From NCBI RefSeq assembly GCF_900177485.1, contig NZ_LT840186.1, positions 1,178,001 to 1,242,000 on the forward strand: a stretch of DNA of 64,000 bases, given 5' to 3'. The position numbers and the translations under genes are program-made. The notes below the pieces were generated by a model, which worked only from the letters and a program-made list of their open reading frames with translations, did not search any database and was not told the DNA's origin. Below are positions 18,001-27,119 of the stretch, piece by piece; the first letter of the stretch is position 1, and each line of letters opens with the position of its first letter. This DNA is from Candidatus Pelagibacter sp. HIMB1321 (GTDB lineage Bacteria; Pseudomonadota; Alphaproteobacteria; Pelagibacterales; Pelagibacteraceae).

Positions 18001-19034
18001 GGGCATGGATTTGGATAAATTTTTTGAATTTCATTAATTTCATCAATGACTTCATCGGATAAATTAATATTTACACTTTCTATATTAGTTTTCAACTGCT
18101 CCATTGTTGTTGCTCCAATAATTACACTTGTCACGAATGGTTGAATTTCACAAAACTTCAATGACATTTGGGCAAAATCAAGATTATGTTTTTTTGATAT
18201 TTCATAATATGCATCAACTGCCTTAGTCGTGTTGGGTTTATTATAACGAGTCCAAAAATCTCCATCTCTCTCAATTCTTGAATTCTTTGGCAATTGGTTG
18301 TTACGATATTTCCCAGTCAGGTAACCACTTGCAAGTGGAGAATAGGCCAACAATCCAATTTCATCTCGGATTGAAATTTCTGCTAAACCCACCTCATAAG
18401 TTCTGTTCAATAAACTATAAGGATTTTGAATTGACATCATTCTTGGAAGACTCTGCTCTTTAGCTAAATTTAGACATTTAGATACTCCCCAAGGAGTTTC
18501 GTTTGATAATCCAATATCTCTAACTTTACCCTCCTTAACAAATTTACCTAAATGACCCAAAACATCTTCAAATTTATTCCAATCTTCATTTTCATTATGC
18601 GTGTAGCCTAATCTTCCGAACATGTTGGTACTTCTCTCTGGCCAGTGAAGCTGATATAAATCTATATAATCTGTTTTTAATCTTTTGAGACTATCATTTA
18701 AAGCTTCAGTCATTCTTTCAAGCGTATAATTATTTCCACCTCCACGAATATACTCCCTAGCTGGACCAGCAACCTTTGTTGCTAAAATTACTTTGTCTCT
18801 CTTTTTTGTTTTTTCAAACCAATTACCAATTATAATTTCTGTATGACCAAAAGTTTCCTCTTTTGGTGGAACAGCATACAACTCAGCTGTATCCCAAAAA
18901 TTAACACCTTGATCTAAAGCAAAATCCATCTGCTCAAATCCTTCTTCTTGAGTATTTTGCTCACCCCAAGTCATTGTGCCGAGACAAATAGTGCTAACTT
19001 TTATGTCAGTATTGCCTAGTTTTTTGTAATTCAT
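17997..19034 (-). CDS. Aldo/keto reductase (Tas-like)
   Basis: An NADP-dependent oxidoreductase with TIM-barrel fold, 345 residues. Catalytic residues are visible: Asp in NFWDTAELYAVPP with the following Tyr, Lys in ILATKVAGP and His in LYQLHWPER. The long loop and C-terminal SVIIGATTMEQLKTNI match the Tas branch. First gene of a four-gene minus-strand operon; divergent from the BI-1 gene across 62 bp. The substrate is unknown. Confidence 0.93.
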   Translation of the reverse strand: MNYKKLGNTDIKVSTICLGTMTWGEQNTQEEGFEQMDFALDQGVNFWDTAELYAVPPKEETFGHTEIIIGNWFEKTKKRDKVILATKVAGPAREYIRGGGNNYTLERMTEALNDSLKRLKTDYIDLYQLHWPERSTNMFGRLGYTHNENEDWNKFEDVLGHLGKFVKEGKVRDIGLSNETPWGVSKCLNLAKEQSLPRMMSIQNPYSLLNRTYEVGLAEISIRDEIGLLAYSPLASGYLTGKYRNNQLPKNSRIERDGDFWTRYNKPNTTKAVDAYYEISKKHNLDFAQMSLKFCEIQPFVTSVIIGATTMEQLKTNIESVNINLSDEVIDEINEIQKIYPNPCP

Positions 19035-19096
19035 CAGAATTAACTCTTTTAAGGTATCTTGAATAATTAGTAAAAGACTATTATATTTAACTCATT

Positions 19097-19858
19097 ATGG
19101 AATTTGACAAACAAGGTATCTTAAATAGAGAAAAAGCAGCCCAACAAACAGCTGCAGTAATGGATGAAGGCTTAAGAGCCTACATGCTTAAAGTTTATAA
19201 CTATATGTCAACTGGTGTTCTATTAACTGGAATCATTGCATTATTATCATTTAAAATGTCTGTTGTAACAGATGCTAATGGAGCAATTGTATCTCTAACA
19301 CAATTTGGAAGTGCGATTTACATGTCTGGCTTAAAATGGGTTGTAATGTTAGCGCCATTAGGAATAGTTTTTTATATGAGTTTTGGAATTAATAAAATGA
19401 GTGCTTCAAAAGCTCAAACTACATTCTGGGTGTTTGCAGCTTTAATGGGTTTATCATTATCATCGATTTTATTGGTTTACACAGGTTTAAGTGTAACAAG
19501 AGTGTTCTTTATATCTTCAGCAACCTTTGGTGCGATGAGTATTTATGGCTACACTACTAAAAGAGATTTAACTAAGTTTGGTTCATTTTTAATGATGGGA
19601 TTGATTGGAATAATCATCGCTTCATTAGTTAATATATTCTTAAAATCTTCAATGATGTATTTTGCAATATCAATAATTGGAGTGTTAATTTTTGTTGGTC
19701 TTACAGCATATGATACACAAAAAATTAAGAACATGTATGTTGCAAGCGACTCTGGTGAATTAGTTGGAAAAAAAGCGGTAATGGGTGCCCTAACTCTTTA
19801 CCTAGACTTCATCAACTTGTTTATCATGTTGCTAAGATTATTTGGTCAAAGAAGATAA
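19097..19858 (+). CDS. Bax inhibitor-1/YccA family membrane protein
   Basis: A 253-residue inner-membrane protein with about seven helices. The N-terminal soluble part precedes YNYMSTGVLLTG, and the C-terminal LTAYDTQKIKNMY and ALTLYLDFINLFIMLLRLF are the conserved UPF0005 blocks, with the paired aspartates seen as the pH-sensing calcium-leak site in BsYetJ. Such proteins regulate membrane protease FtsH in E. coli (YccA). Single-gene unit that converges with the DUF2794 gene. Confidence 0.95.
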   Translation: MEFDKQGILNREKAAQQTAAVMDEGLRAYMLKVYNYMSTGVLLTGIIALLSFKMSVVTDANGAIVSLTQFGSAIYMSGLKWVVMLAPLGIVFYMSFGINKMSASKAQTTFWVFAALMGLSLSSILLVYTGLSVTRVFFISSATFGAMSIYGYTTKRDLTKFGSFLMMGLIGIIIASLVNIFLKSSMMYFAISIIGVLIFVGLTAYDTQKIKNMYVASDSGELVGKKAVMGALTLYLDFINLFIMLLRLFGQRR

Positions 19859-19862
19859 AATT

Positions 19863-20201
19863 CTAGAGTTTTTTCCAGTTAGTATTTTTAAGCAAACTCT
19901 TAAGTTCAAAAGAGTTTTTTAATATCTTACCATTAGTATCAGTGATTAGATATTTTAAGTTTTTATTTTTAGGTTTAAAATTTTTGCATATTTTGTAGAG
20001 AGCATTTTCTGCTGCATTTTTAAAAACACTAAAGCTTACTTGTTTACTTGAAATACTAAGTCCATAATCTCTCCAAGAGCCTTCTGAGACCATTTTTGCG
20101 TATAAATCTAGAATTATTTGTAATTCATCTTTTTCAAAAAAGTGTTTCTCCTCAATTTTTTTGTGTGAGTTGTTTACTACGAGTCTTAAATTGTTATTCA
20201 T
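19863..20201 (-). CDS. DUF2794 family protein
   Basis: A 112-residue soluble protein. FFEKDELQIILDLYAKMVSEG, of which the core is ELQIILDLYAKMVSEGSWRD, matches DUF2794, an uncharacterised family restricted mainly to alphaproteobacteria. Its start overlaps the yciB stop by eight bases, so the two are co-transcribed. No catalytic residues can be named. Confidence 0.88.
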   Translation of the reverse strand: MNNNLRLVVNNSHKKIEEKHFFEKDELQIILDLYAKMVSEGSWRDYGLSISSKQVSFSVFKNAAENALYKICKNFKPKNKNLKYLITDTNGKILKNSFELKSLLKNTNWKKL

Positions 20202-20745
20202 TTATTTTATATTTATTAATTAAACCAATTTGAAATCCTGTAAAAATAACTGTTATTGGCAGCATACCCCAAACTTTAAAGTTAACCCAAAACTCTTCAG
20301 ACTGTGTTCTCCAAATAAATTCATTTAATAGAGCAAGACCAAAGAAGAAATACATCCATCTTTTATTTAGAATTTCCCAACCAATATCACTTAAAGGTAT
20401 AGATTTTCCCATTATCTTTTTTAAGATTGGTTCATTTGTAAAATATTTGCCAAAAAATAATGCTAAAGCAAACATAATATTAATTATAGTTGGCTTAACA
20501 TAAATAAATATAGGGTCATTAAAATAAATAGTAAGTCCACCAAAAAAAGTAATTAAAATTCCACTGACCAAAGGCATTGGAGGAATTTTTTTTTCAAATA
20601 CCCAGACTACAATTAGCGCAATTATTGTTGCAATAATTAATGGAGGAATTGCTACAGATAAATTTTTGTCATTACTGTAATAATAGAAAAAAAATATCGC
20701 TAAAGGCCCAAAATCTGTGAGAAATTTTAAAAAAGATTTATTCAC
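20194..20745 (-). CDS. yciB: YciB/septation protein A family inner membrane protein
   Basis: A 183-residue protein with five predicted helices. LTDFGPLAIFFFYYY at the start, KPTIINIMFALALFFGKYF, LNKRWMYFFFGLALLNEFIWR and FWVNFKVWGMLP are the conserved blocks of the intracellular septation protein A family. In enterobacteria YciB affects the cell envelope and division. It is divergent from hspQ across 89 bp, which presumably holds both promoters. Confidence 0.95.
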   Translation of the reverse strand: MNKSFLKFLTDFGPLAIFFFYYYSNDKNLSVAIPPLIIATIIALIVVWVFEKKIPPMPLVSGILITFFGGLTIYFNDPIFIYVKPTIINIMFALALFFGKYFTNEPILKKIMGKSIPLSDIGWEILNKRWMYFFFGLALLNEFIWRTQSEEFWVNFKVWGMLPITVIFTGFQIGLINKYKINE

Positions 20746-20834
20746 TAAAAAGATATTAACATAATTAGTTGTGTCATAAAAACTTTATCTTTTTTCTTAT
20801 TGATTTTTAATTCTAAATCTCCATATTAAACTCA

Positions 20835-21155
20835 ATGGCAATACAAAAGGCTAAATTTTCAATCGGCGATATTGTAAAACATAAACACTTTGAATTTAGA
20901 GGTGTGATATATGATGTTGATTTTGAATTTAATAACTCTGAGGAATGGTATCAATCTATTCCAAAAAATGTGAGACCAAGAAAAGATCAACCTTTTTATC
21001 ATTTACTTGCTGAAAATGATGAGATTACATATGAGGCTTATGTGTCAGAACAGAATCTTCTAATGGATGACTCTGACGAACCTATTAAACATCCATTAAT
21101 TGAGGAAATTTTTTCAGGTAAAAAAGGTTCTAGTTATTTTAAGCCATCAAACTAA
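20835..21155 (+). CDS. hspQ: HspQ heat-shock / hemimethylated DNA-binding protein
   Basis: A 106-residue YccV/HspQ-type protein. The start KFSIGDIVKHKHFEFRGVIYDVD and the central QPFYHLLAE are the family markers. In E. coli HspQ binds hemimethylated DnaA-site DNA and acts as a specificity factor for Lon. It stands alone, followed by the 163-bp gap that contains the ccm leader hairpin. Confidence 0.93.
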   Translation: MAIQKAKFSIGDIVKHKHFEFRGVIYDVDFEFNNSEEWYQSIPKNVRPRKDQPFYHLLAENDEITYEAYVSEQNLLMDDSDEPIKHPLIEEIFSGKKGSSYFKPSN

Positions 21156-21219
21156 AAAATCACTATTTCAACACATTTGTTTCAAATCTTGGTCATAGAG
21201 ATTAGTTAGAATTACATTA

Positions 21220-21285
21220 ATATCTGGTCAAGGGTGTGAAATTTTATCCTTATCATTATCTCCCTCTACATTCTTGATCAGATAT
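21220..21285 (+). ncRNA. Candidate structured leader RNA upstream of ccmC
   Basis: The 163-bp gap between hspQ and ccmC holds a long hairpin. Positions 21220-21238 pair with 21267-21285 over 19 consecutive bases, with a 28-nt loop (21239-21266) that is pyrimidine-rich near its 3' side. Four pairs are G-U; they would become C-A mismatches on the other strand, so an RNA read on the plus strand is favoured. It ends 33 nt before the ccmC ATG. It could be a 5' leader element for the heme-dependent ccm operon or a separate small RNA. No known family recognised. Confidence 0.55.
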
Positions 21286-21318
21286 ATCTTTCATACTAAA
21301 ACCATCATAACTTAATTT

Positions 21319-22026
21319 ATGTTTAAACTTTTTGAACCAAATAAAATATTTTTAATTACTTCAAAAGCGCCAAAATATGTAATGGCACTTTTAATAGTGG
21401 TAATTTCAATTGGTTTAGTAGAAGCTCTAATTTTATCACCAGAGGACTATAAGCAAAGTCATTCTGTGAGGATAATGTATGTACATGTTCCTGCAGCCTG
21501 GATTTCACTAGGAATTTTTTCCTCTATTACATTATTATCTCTAAGTGGATATATTTTTAAAAATAGGAATTTCTTTTTAATTGCAAAAAGTTTAGCGCCT
21601 TCTGGTTTGGTTTTTAATATTATTGCATTGGTTACCGGTTCTATTTGGGGAAAACCTACGTGGGGCACATGGTGGGCATGGGATGCTAGAATTACATCAA
21701 TGTTAATATTAGCTATTTTTTATTTATTATATTTAATTGCTTGGAGAATTTATGAGGACAAAGAAAAAGTTCTCAAAATAACAACTTTGATAACTATCTT
21801 TGGAATTATAAACATACCAATTATTAAATATTCTGTAGATTGGTGGAATACACTTCATCAGCCAGCCTCTATCAACATTATGTCTAAGTCTGCCATTCAC
21901 TCATCAATGCTTCTTCCATTGATGATCATGACTGCGGCATTTGCCCTATTTTCTCTGCTAATTTTTTTAATGAAATATAATACAGAATTGATAAAGTTAA
22001 AAAATAAAGGATTAGATAGATTATGA
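21319..22026 (+). CDS. ccmC: Heme ABC transporter permease CcmC
   Basis: A 235-residue inner-membrane protein of six helices that hands heme to CcmE in cytochrome c maturation System I. The tryptophan-rich heme-handling motif is visible as WGKPTWGTWWAWDARIT (about 112-128), flanked by periplasmic histidines in YVHVPAAW and TLHQPASI. First gene of ccmCDEFGH; ccmA and ccmB are not adjacent and must lie elsewhere if present. Its stop overlaps ccmD (ATGA). Confidence 0.96.
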   Translation: MFKLFEPNKIFLITSKAPKYVMALLIVVISIGLVEALILSPEDYKQSHSVRIMYVHVPAAWISLGIFSSITLLSLSGYIFKNRNFFLIAKSLAPSGLVFNIIALVTGSIWGKPTWGTWWAWDARITSMLILAIFYLLYLIAWRIYEDKEKVLKITTLITIFGIINIPIIKYSVDWWNTLHQPASINIMSKSAIHSSMLLPLMIMTAAFALFSLLIFLMKYNTELIKLKNKGLDRL

Positions 22027-22250
22027 TAAATGAATTATTAAATATGAATGGATACGGACTTTATGTTTGGTCTGCATTTTCATTTACACTTTTAAGTTTT
22101 GCAACTTTGTATTCAGTAACAAAGGTTCAATACATTAGAGAGAAAAATAAATTCATAGCCAAGTATGGTGAGCTTGATGCTCAAAAAGCTAAAATAGCAA
22201 GAACTCAAACTATCAACCAAGAAATTTTATCTGGCAGTCAAAATATTTAA
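22023..22250 (+). CDS. ccmD: Heme exporter protein CcmD
   Basis: A 75-residue small membrane protein with one helix (about 12-35), beginning MNGYGLYVWSAFSFT, which is the CcmD signature (Y-V-W-x-a-y/f). In System I it stabilises the CcmABC/holo-CcmE complex. Longer than many CcmD proteins because of a charged cytoplasmic tail. It overlaps ccmC by four bases. Confidence 0.9.
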   Translation: MINELLNMNGYGLYVWSAFSFTLLSFATLYSVTKVQYIREKNKFIAKYGELDAQKAKIARTQTINQEILSGSQNI

Positions 22251-22260
22251 CTTTTGAGCC

Positions 22261-22680
22261 ATGTATGGTCGAAAAGTTAAACTAAGATTTTTTTTCATAC
22301 TCTTAATTATATCAGTTTTAGTTTTATCAGTTTTTTTAGTACTTAAATCTTTAGAAGAGAACGTAGTTTATTTTAAATCTCCATCAGAGATTAAATCAGT
22401 TGGCGAACTTGATACTAAAAAAATTAGAATTGGAGGAATGGTAAAAAAAGGTTCAATAAATATGTCAACTGATGAAGTTAATTTTACAATAACAGATTTT
22501 AAAAATGAGATTAATGTTACATATTCAGGACTTGTTCCAAATTTATTTTCTGAAGGTAAAGGTGTTGTTGCAGAAGGATTCTTAAAAGATAGGAATTTTT
22601 TTGAAGCGTCAAAAATTCTTGCAAAGCATGATGAGAATTATATGCCTCCAGAAGTTAAGGCAGCCTTAGAAGAAAAATAA
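22261..22680 (+). CDS. ccmE: Cytochrome c maturation heme chaperone CcmE
   Basis: A 139-residue periplasmic protein anchored by one N-terminal helix. The OB-fold domain shows [13 protein letters not shown] and [22 protein letters not shown], and the heme-attachment histidine lies in the [13 protein letters not shown] motif (HxxxY type, H in AKHDENY). Passes heme from CcmC to CcmF. Shares one base with ccmF (stop TAA/ATG overlap). Confidence 0.96.
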   Translation: MYGRKVKLRFFFILLIISVLVLSVFLVLKSLEENVVYFKSPSEIKSVGELDTKKIRIGGMVKKGSINMSTDEVNFTITDFKNEINVTYSGLVPNLFSEGKGVVAEGFLKDRNFFEASKILAKHDENYMPPEVKAALEEK

Positions 22681-24557
22681 TGATCTATAGTACAATTGGA
22701 TATTACTCTTTAATTTTTGGTCTTGTTGTATCTTTACCTATATTTTTTTTTTCAATAAAAAATTTCAAAAATGAGGGTATCTTTGATAGTAAAATTATTA
22801 GTTTTTCATTTATCCAATTATTATTAGTTATAACTAGTTTTTTAGGTTTAATAATCTCTTTTATAATTTCTGACTTTAGCAATGAAACTGTTTATAATAA
22901 TTCTCATACAACAAAACCTTTGTTTTATAAAATCTCTGGTACCTGGGGTAACCATGAAGGAAGTTTATTATTATGGCTTCTAGTTCTAACTCTTTTTATA
23001 TTTATTTTTTTACTTAGATCTAAAAAATTATTAAAAAATTATAGAATTTTAACAGTTTTATTTCAGCAAATAATAATCATTGGGTTTTTTATTTTTCTAA
23101 TCGATTCTTCAAATCCTTTTAATCATATTTTTCCAACTCCAACAGAAGGGTTGGGTCTTAATCCTATATTACAAGATCCTGCATTAGTAATTCATCCACC
23201 AATGCTTTATCTAGGCTATGTTGGATCTTCCATAATCTTTTCGAGTGTACTAGCTGCAACTAGTTTGAATTATATTTCAAAGTTATGGGCTACTCATATT
23301 AAACAGTGGGTATTAATATCTTGGTTATTCTTAACACTAGGAATCTTGCTAGGATCAATTTGGGCTTACTATGAATTGGGATGGGGAGGGTTTTGGTTTT
23401 GGGATCCAGTAGAAAATGTTTCACTAATGCCATGGTTAGCATTAACAACATTATTACATTGTGTTTTAGTTTTAGAGAAAAGATCTACTCTTAAATCATG
23501 GGTAATAATATTATCTATAACAACATTCACATTAAGTATGTGTGGAACTTTTTTGGTACGATCTGGAATTTTAAACTCTGTACACACATTTGCAAATGAT
23601 CCAGAAAGAGGTCTATTTATTTTATCTTTTTTATTTGTACTTATTTTTGTTTCACTATTTGTTTTTTTTGTTTTTCATAAATCAGAGAAAGAAGAGGTAA
23701 TTTCATTTACATTATTTAGCAAAGAGACATCAATATTAATTAATAACTGGTTAATGATGTACTTTTTGTCAGTGGTTTTAATTGGAACAGTTTATCCAAT
23801 TTTTTTAGATGTTATTTCATCTGAACAAATATCTGTTGGACCTCCTTTTTATCATAAATTAATAATTCCTTTTTTAATTCCTTTTTTGATATTCATGGCA
23901 TTAGGTCCTCAGTTAAAATGGATTAAATCTTCTTCATTAGAAGGAAAAAAATACTTAGTATTTTTTCTAATTATTTCTTTTGTTATATCTTTTGTGATTG
24001 TAAAAAATTTTGGAGACAATCTACTGATCAATAGCATTTTAATTGGAAGCGCACTTTATTTATTCTTTATTACAGTTAGAGATTTTTTCAGAGAAAAGAC
24101 TCAAAATTTTTCTCAAAACTTAGCACATTTCGGTTTTAGTTTACTGATTTTAAGTATTTTATTTAACAATATTTTTTCAAGCGAAGTGATAACAAATTTA
24201 AAAGTTGGTGAAACTTTTAAAAATGAAAAATTTAAAATTGAATTTAATGATCTTAAAAAATTTGAAGAGAAGAATTTCTTATCATTTAAAGGTTATTTTT
24301 TAATAGAAGACAACAACTCTAAAGAAAAACTAGAGCCTGAATTGAGAGTTTATAACCAACCAAATATTATTACTAGTGAAGCTGATATTAAAATAACATT
24401 TTTATCAGATAAATTTATTACGATGAATACAGTGCAAAATGAAGAATATTTCAATATTCGATATCAGGTAAAATCATTTATGTTATGGATCTGGATATCA
24501 GTATTATTAATTTCTTTAGGTGGATCAATTAGTTTTTTTAAACGGAAAAGTTTATGA
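22680..24557 (+). CDS. ccmF: Heme lyase CcmF
   Basis: A 625-residue polytopic inner-membrane protein that ligates heme to apocytochrome c. Clear motifs are TWGNHEGSLLLWLL, HPPMLYLGYVG and the tryptophan-rich GGFWFWDPVENVSLMPWL segment, with the late VGPPFYHKL histidine region. Its C-terminal portion contains the large periplasmic loop and a final helix. Follows ccmE and overlaps ccmG. Confidence 0.97.
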   Translation: MIYSTIGYYSLIFGLVVSLPIFFFSIKNFKNEGIFDSKIISFSFIQLLLVITSFLGLIISFIISDFSNETVYNNSHTTKPLFYKISGTWGNHEGSLLLWLLVLTLFIFIFLLRSKKLLKNYRILTVLFQQIIIIGFFIFLIDSSNPFNHIFPTPTEGLGLNPILQDPALVIHPPMLYLGYVGSSIIFSSVLAATSLNYISKLWATHIKQWVLISWLFLTLGILLGSIWAYYELGWGGFWFWDPVENVSLMPWLALTTLLHCVLVLEKRSTLKSWVIILSITTFTLSMCGTFLVRSGILNSVHTFANDPERGLFILSFLFVLIFVSLFVFFVFHKSEKEEVISFTLFSKETSILINNWLMMYFLSVVLIGTVYPIFLDVISSEQISVGPPFYHKLIIPFLIPFLIFMALGPQLKWIKSSSLEGKKYLVFFLIISFVISFVIVKNFGDNLLINSILIGSALYLFFITVRDFFREKTQNFSQNLAHFGFSLLILSILFNNIFSSEVITNLKVGETFKNEKFKIEFNDLKKFEEKNFLSFKGYFLIEDNNSKEKLEPELRVYNQPNIITSEADIKITFLSDKFITMNTVQNEEYFNIRYQVKSFMLWIWISVLLISLGGSISFFKRKSL

Positions 24558-25069
24558 AAAGAAGAATAATTTCTTTTTTGATAATAATTTCTTTTATATT
24601 TGTATTTGTAATTTTTTATAAAGGTTTAAATAAATCAAGTTTTTATGAACCTAAGAGTGAAATAAAAGAAATTCCTAAATTTTTATCAAAATCATTTTTT
24701 TCAAAAGAGGAAATAGAATCTCAAAAACTTTTTGATGAGAATAAATTTTATCTGTTTAACATATGGGCTTCTTGGTGTGTACCTTGTAGAGATGAACATC
24801 CAATTTTAGTTGCTTTAAGTAAAAATAAAAATTTAAACCTTATAGGTTTAAATTACAAAGATAAGATCTCAAACGCTGAGAAATTTTTAAATGAATTAGG
24901 TAATCCATACAAAGAAATTTTAATAGATCAGGACGGCACGAGAGCAATTGAGTGGGGGGCTTTTGGAGTGCCTGAGACTTTCATAATATATAATAATAAA
25001 ATTGTTAAAAAATTTATCGGTCCACTTAATGAAAATTCGATTAAAGAAATTGAAAAGATGATTCAATGA
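24554..25069 (+). CDS. ccmG: Thiol:disulfide interchange protein CcmG/DsbE
   Basis: A 171-residue membrane-anchored thioredoxin-like protein with an N-terminal helix (about 5-23) and the active-site WASWCVPCRDEHP, plus the cis-Pro segment GAFGVPETFII. Reduces apocytochrome c cysteines before heme attachment. Start overlaps ccmF by four bases, end overlaps ccmH by four bases. Confidence 0.96.
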   Translation: MKRRIISFLIIISFIFVFVIFYKGLNKSSFYEPKSEIKEIPKFLSKSFFSKEEIESQKLFDENKFYLFNIWASWCVPCRDEHPILVALSKNKNLNLIGLNYKDKISNAEKFLNELGNPYKEILIDQDGTRAIEWGAFGVPETFIIYNNKIVKKFIGPLNENSIKEIEKMIQ

Positions 25070-25431
25070 AGACACACAAATTTATTTTTTTATTTTTAAC
25101 TTTTTTTTCCTTTAATTTATTAAATGCTAGCGAGAATGAACTAAAAAAAGAGATAACTAAAAATTTGAGATGTTTAGTTTGTCAAGGACAATCAGTTTAT
25201 GATTCTGACTCAGAATTTGCAGTGAGCTTAAAATTGGTAGTTGAGAATAAAATTCAACAAGGGTTAACAGAAGACCAAATCTATAAATTTTTAACTGATA
25301 AATATGGAGACTGGATTTTATATGATCCAAAATTTAATAAAAATACCTATTTATTATGGTTTTTACCTCTATTGATCTTATTTTTAGGTGGTGCGATAAT
25401 AGCAAAAAAACTTATAAAATTTAAAAAATAA
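25066..25431 (+). CDS. ccmH: Cytochrome c-type biogenesis protein CcmH
   Basis: A 121-residue protein with a signal peptide, the redox motif LRCLVCQGQSVYDS (LRCxxC), and a C-terminal membrane helix after WILYDPKFNKNTYLLW. This is the short CcmL/CcmH form; a separate CcmI TPR protein is not present in this cluster. Works with CcmG and CcmF. Last gene of the ccm operon, followed by a 17-bp gap and the PagL-like gene. Confidence 0.96.
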   Translation: MKTHKFIFLFLTFFSFNLLNASENELKKEITKNLRCLVCQGQSVYDSDSEFAVSLKLVVENKIQQGLTEDQIYKFLTDKYGDWILYDPKFNKNTYLLWFLPLLILFLGGAIIAKKLIKFKK

Positions 25432-25448
25432 TCTGCTAAATAAGGTCA

Positions 25449-25958
25449 ATGATTTTAAAACGTTTAAGTATTATTTTATTATTAATTTTTTCTTCAACTA
25501 GTTTTGCTTTTGGAGAAGAGGTTAACAATAATGAACATCAAATAAACTTTTTTACAGGTAACTTTGATTTTAGTGACGATAAGCAAAAAGCAATTTTAGT
25601 TGGTTTTCAACATCAAAATGAGAATTTAAATAGAGATACATTTCTAGGAAACGTATCTCCAATTACAGGTGGATTTGTTACGGAAAATTCAGCTGCATAT
25701 ATTTATACTGGAATAGAATGGAACGTGGATATGGGAGGATTAACTTTTACACCTAGTTTTGCTCCAGGACTATATCATGAGGGAGATGGAAAAGATCTAG
25801 GCCATGTATTGGAATTCAAATCTGAAGTTCAATTATCTTATGCTGCATCGGATAAAACAAGTTTTGGTGTTTCATATAATCATGTATCAAATGCAAGTTT
25901 AGGAGATAAAAATCCTGGTGCAAATAGTTACATGTTTAATTTTATTCGAAATTTTTAA
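25449..25958 (+). CDS. PagL-like lipid A 3-O-deacylase (acyloxyacyl hydrolase family)
   Basis: A 169-residue outer-membrane beta-barrel protein with a signal peptide ending SFAFGEE. The C-terminal YNHVSNASLGDKNPGANS contains the family His-x-Ser catalytic pair (H145, S147). In described PagL proteins the triad is completed by a glutamate in the following segment; here the corresponding stretch reads NPGANS, with no Glu, so activity is uncertain. It ends in aromatic Phe as outer-membrane proteins do. It could trim an acyl chain from lipid A. Downstream genes are unrelated in function. Confidence 0.83.
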   Translation: MILKRLSIILLLIFSSTSFAFGEEVNNNEHQINFFTGNFDFSDDKQKAILVGFQHQNENLNRDTFLGNVSPITGGFVTENSAAYIYTGIEWNVDMGGLTFTPSFAPGLYHEGDGKDLGHVLEFKSEVQLSYAASDKTSFGVSYNHVSNASLGDKNPGANSYMFNFIRNF

Positions 25959-25966
25959 TAAAAATT

Positions 25967-27118
25967 ATGAATTTAAAAGATTGTCACAATTTTAGTGACT
26001 TTAGAAAACTTGCAAAAAAAAATCTTCCTTCACCTATATTCCATTACATTGATGGTGGTGCAGATGATGAAATAACTTTAAAACGAAATACGGATGCATT
26101 CAGCGATTGTGATTTAGTACCCAATGTTCTTGCAAGTGTAGGAAAGCCAGATTTGTCAACAACGGTGTTTGGCAAAAAAATAGACATGCCAATATTCTTA
26201 GCACCTACTGCTATGCAAAGACTCTATCATCATGAAGGAGATAAAGCTTCTGCAAGAGCAGCAGAGAAATTTGGAACTTTTTATAGCATGTCAACAATGG
26301 CAAACACTACTATTGAAGAAATATCAAATGTTTCAAGTGGTCCTAAATTGTTTCAACTCTATGTTCATAAAGATCAAGGTATTACCGATGATTTAATTGA
26401 AAGGTGTAAAAGAGCCAATTTTGATGGGATGTGTTTAACAGTTGATACATTGGTTGCTGGAAATAGAGAAAGAGATCACCGAACAGGATTTACAACACCA
26501 CCAAAATTAACTCTTCAAAGTTTAATGAGTTTTGCAATGCATCCAAAATGGGTTTTTAATTATTTTACCCATGAAAAATTTCAATTGGCTAATGTTGCAA
26601 CAAAAACTGATAAGGGTACTAACATTGCAAAATCTGTAATTGAGTACATTAATGAACAATACGATCCCGCAATGAATTGGAAAGATGCTGAATATTGTGT
26701 AAAAAAATGGGGAAAGCCTTTTGCTCTAAAAGGAGTGATGTCTGTTGAAGATGCAAAAAGAGCAATAGATATTGGTTGCACTGCAATAATGATTTCAAAT
26801 CATGGAGGACGACAGTTAGATGGTTCTAGATCTCCATTTGATCAAGTTAAAGAAATTTCTGATGCAGTTGGAGATAAATTAGAAATTATTTTAGATGGAG
26901 GAGTAAGAAGAGGAACCCATGTCTTAAAAGCTTTAGCAGCTGGAGCAAAAGCTTGTAGTTTTGGAAAAATGTTTTTATTTGCATTAGGTGCCGGAGGTCA
27001 ACCAGGTGTTGAACGTCTATTGCAAAATATGCATGATGAAATTAACAGAAACATGGTACTAATGGGTTGTAAAAACATTAGTGAATTAAATAGAACTAAA
27101 ATTATTTACAGAAAATAA
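25967..27118 (+). CDS. FMN-dependent alpha-hydroxy-acid oxidase (LldD/glycolate oxidase family)
   Basis: A 383-residue TIM-barrel flavoprotein oxidising an L-2-hydroxy acid such as lactate or glycolate. Family blocks: FHYIDGGADDEITLKRN, FLAPTAMQRLYHHEGDKA, the PKLFQLYVHKD flavin site, LTVDTLVAGNRERDHR, the ALKGV Lys and the catalytic His in SNHGGRQLDGS with a following Asp in ILDGGVRRGTHVLKAL. It heads a tightly spaced operon with an aminotransferase and glcDEF, so its product (glyoxylate or pyruvate) may be transaminated next door. Confidence 0.93.
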   Translation: MNLKDCHNFSDFRKLAKKNLPSPIFHYIDGGADDEITLKRNTDAFSDCDLVPNVLASVGKPDLSTTVFGKKIDMPIFLAPTAMQRLYHHEGDKASARAAEKFGTFYSMSTMANTTIEEISNVSSGPKLFQLYVHKDQGITDDLIERCKRANFDGMCLTVDTLVAGNRERDHRTGFTTPPKLTLQSLMSFAMHPKWVFNYFTHEKFQLANVATKTDKGTNIAKSVIEYINEQYDPAMNWKDAEYCVKKWGKPFALKGVMSVEDAKRAIDIGCTAIMISNHGGRQLDGSRSPFDQVKEISDAVGDKLEIILDGGVRRGTHVLKALAAGAKACSFGKMFLFALGAGGQPGVERLLQNMHDEINRNMVLMGCKNISELNRTKIIYRK

Positions 27119-27119
27119 A

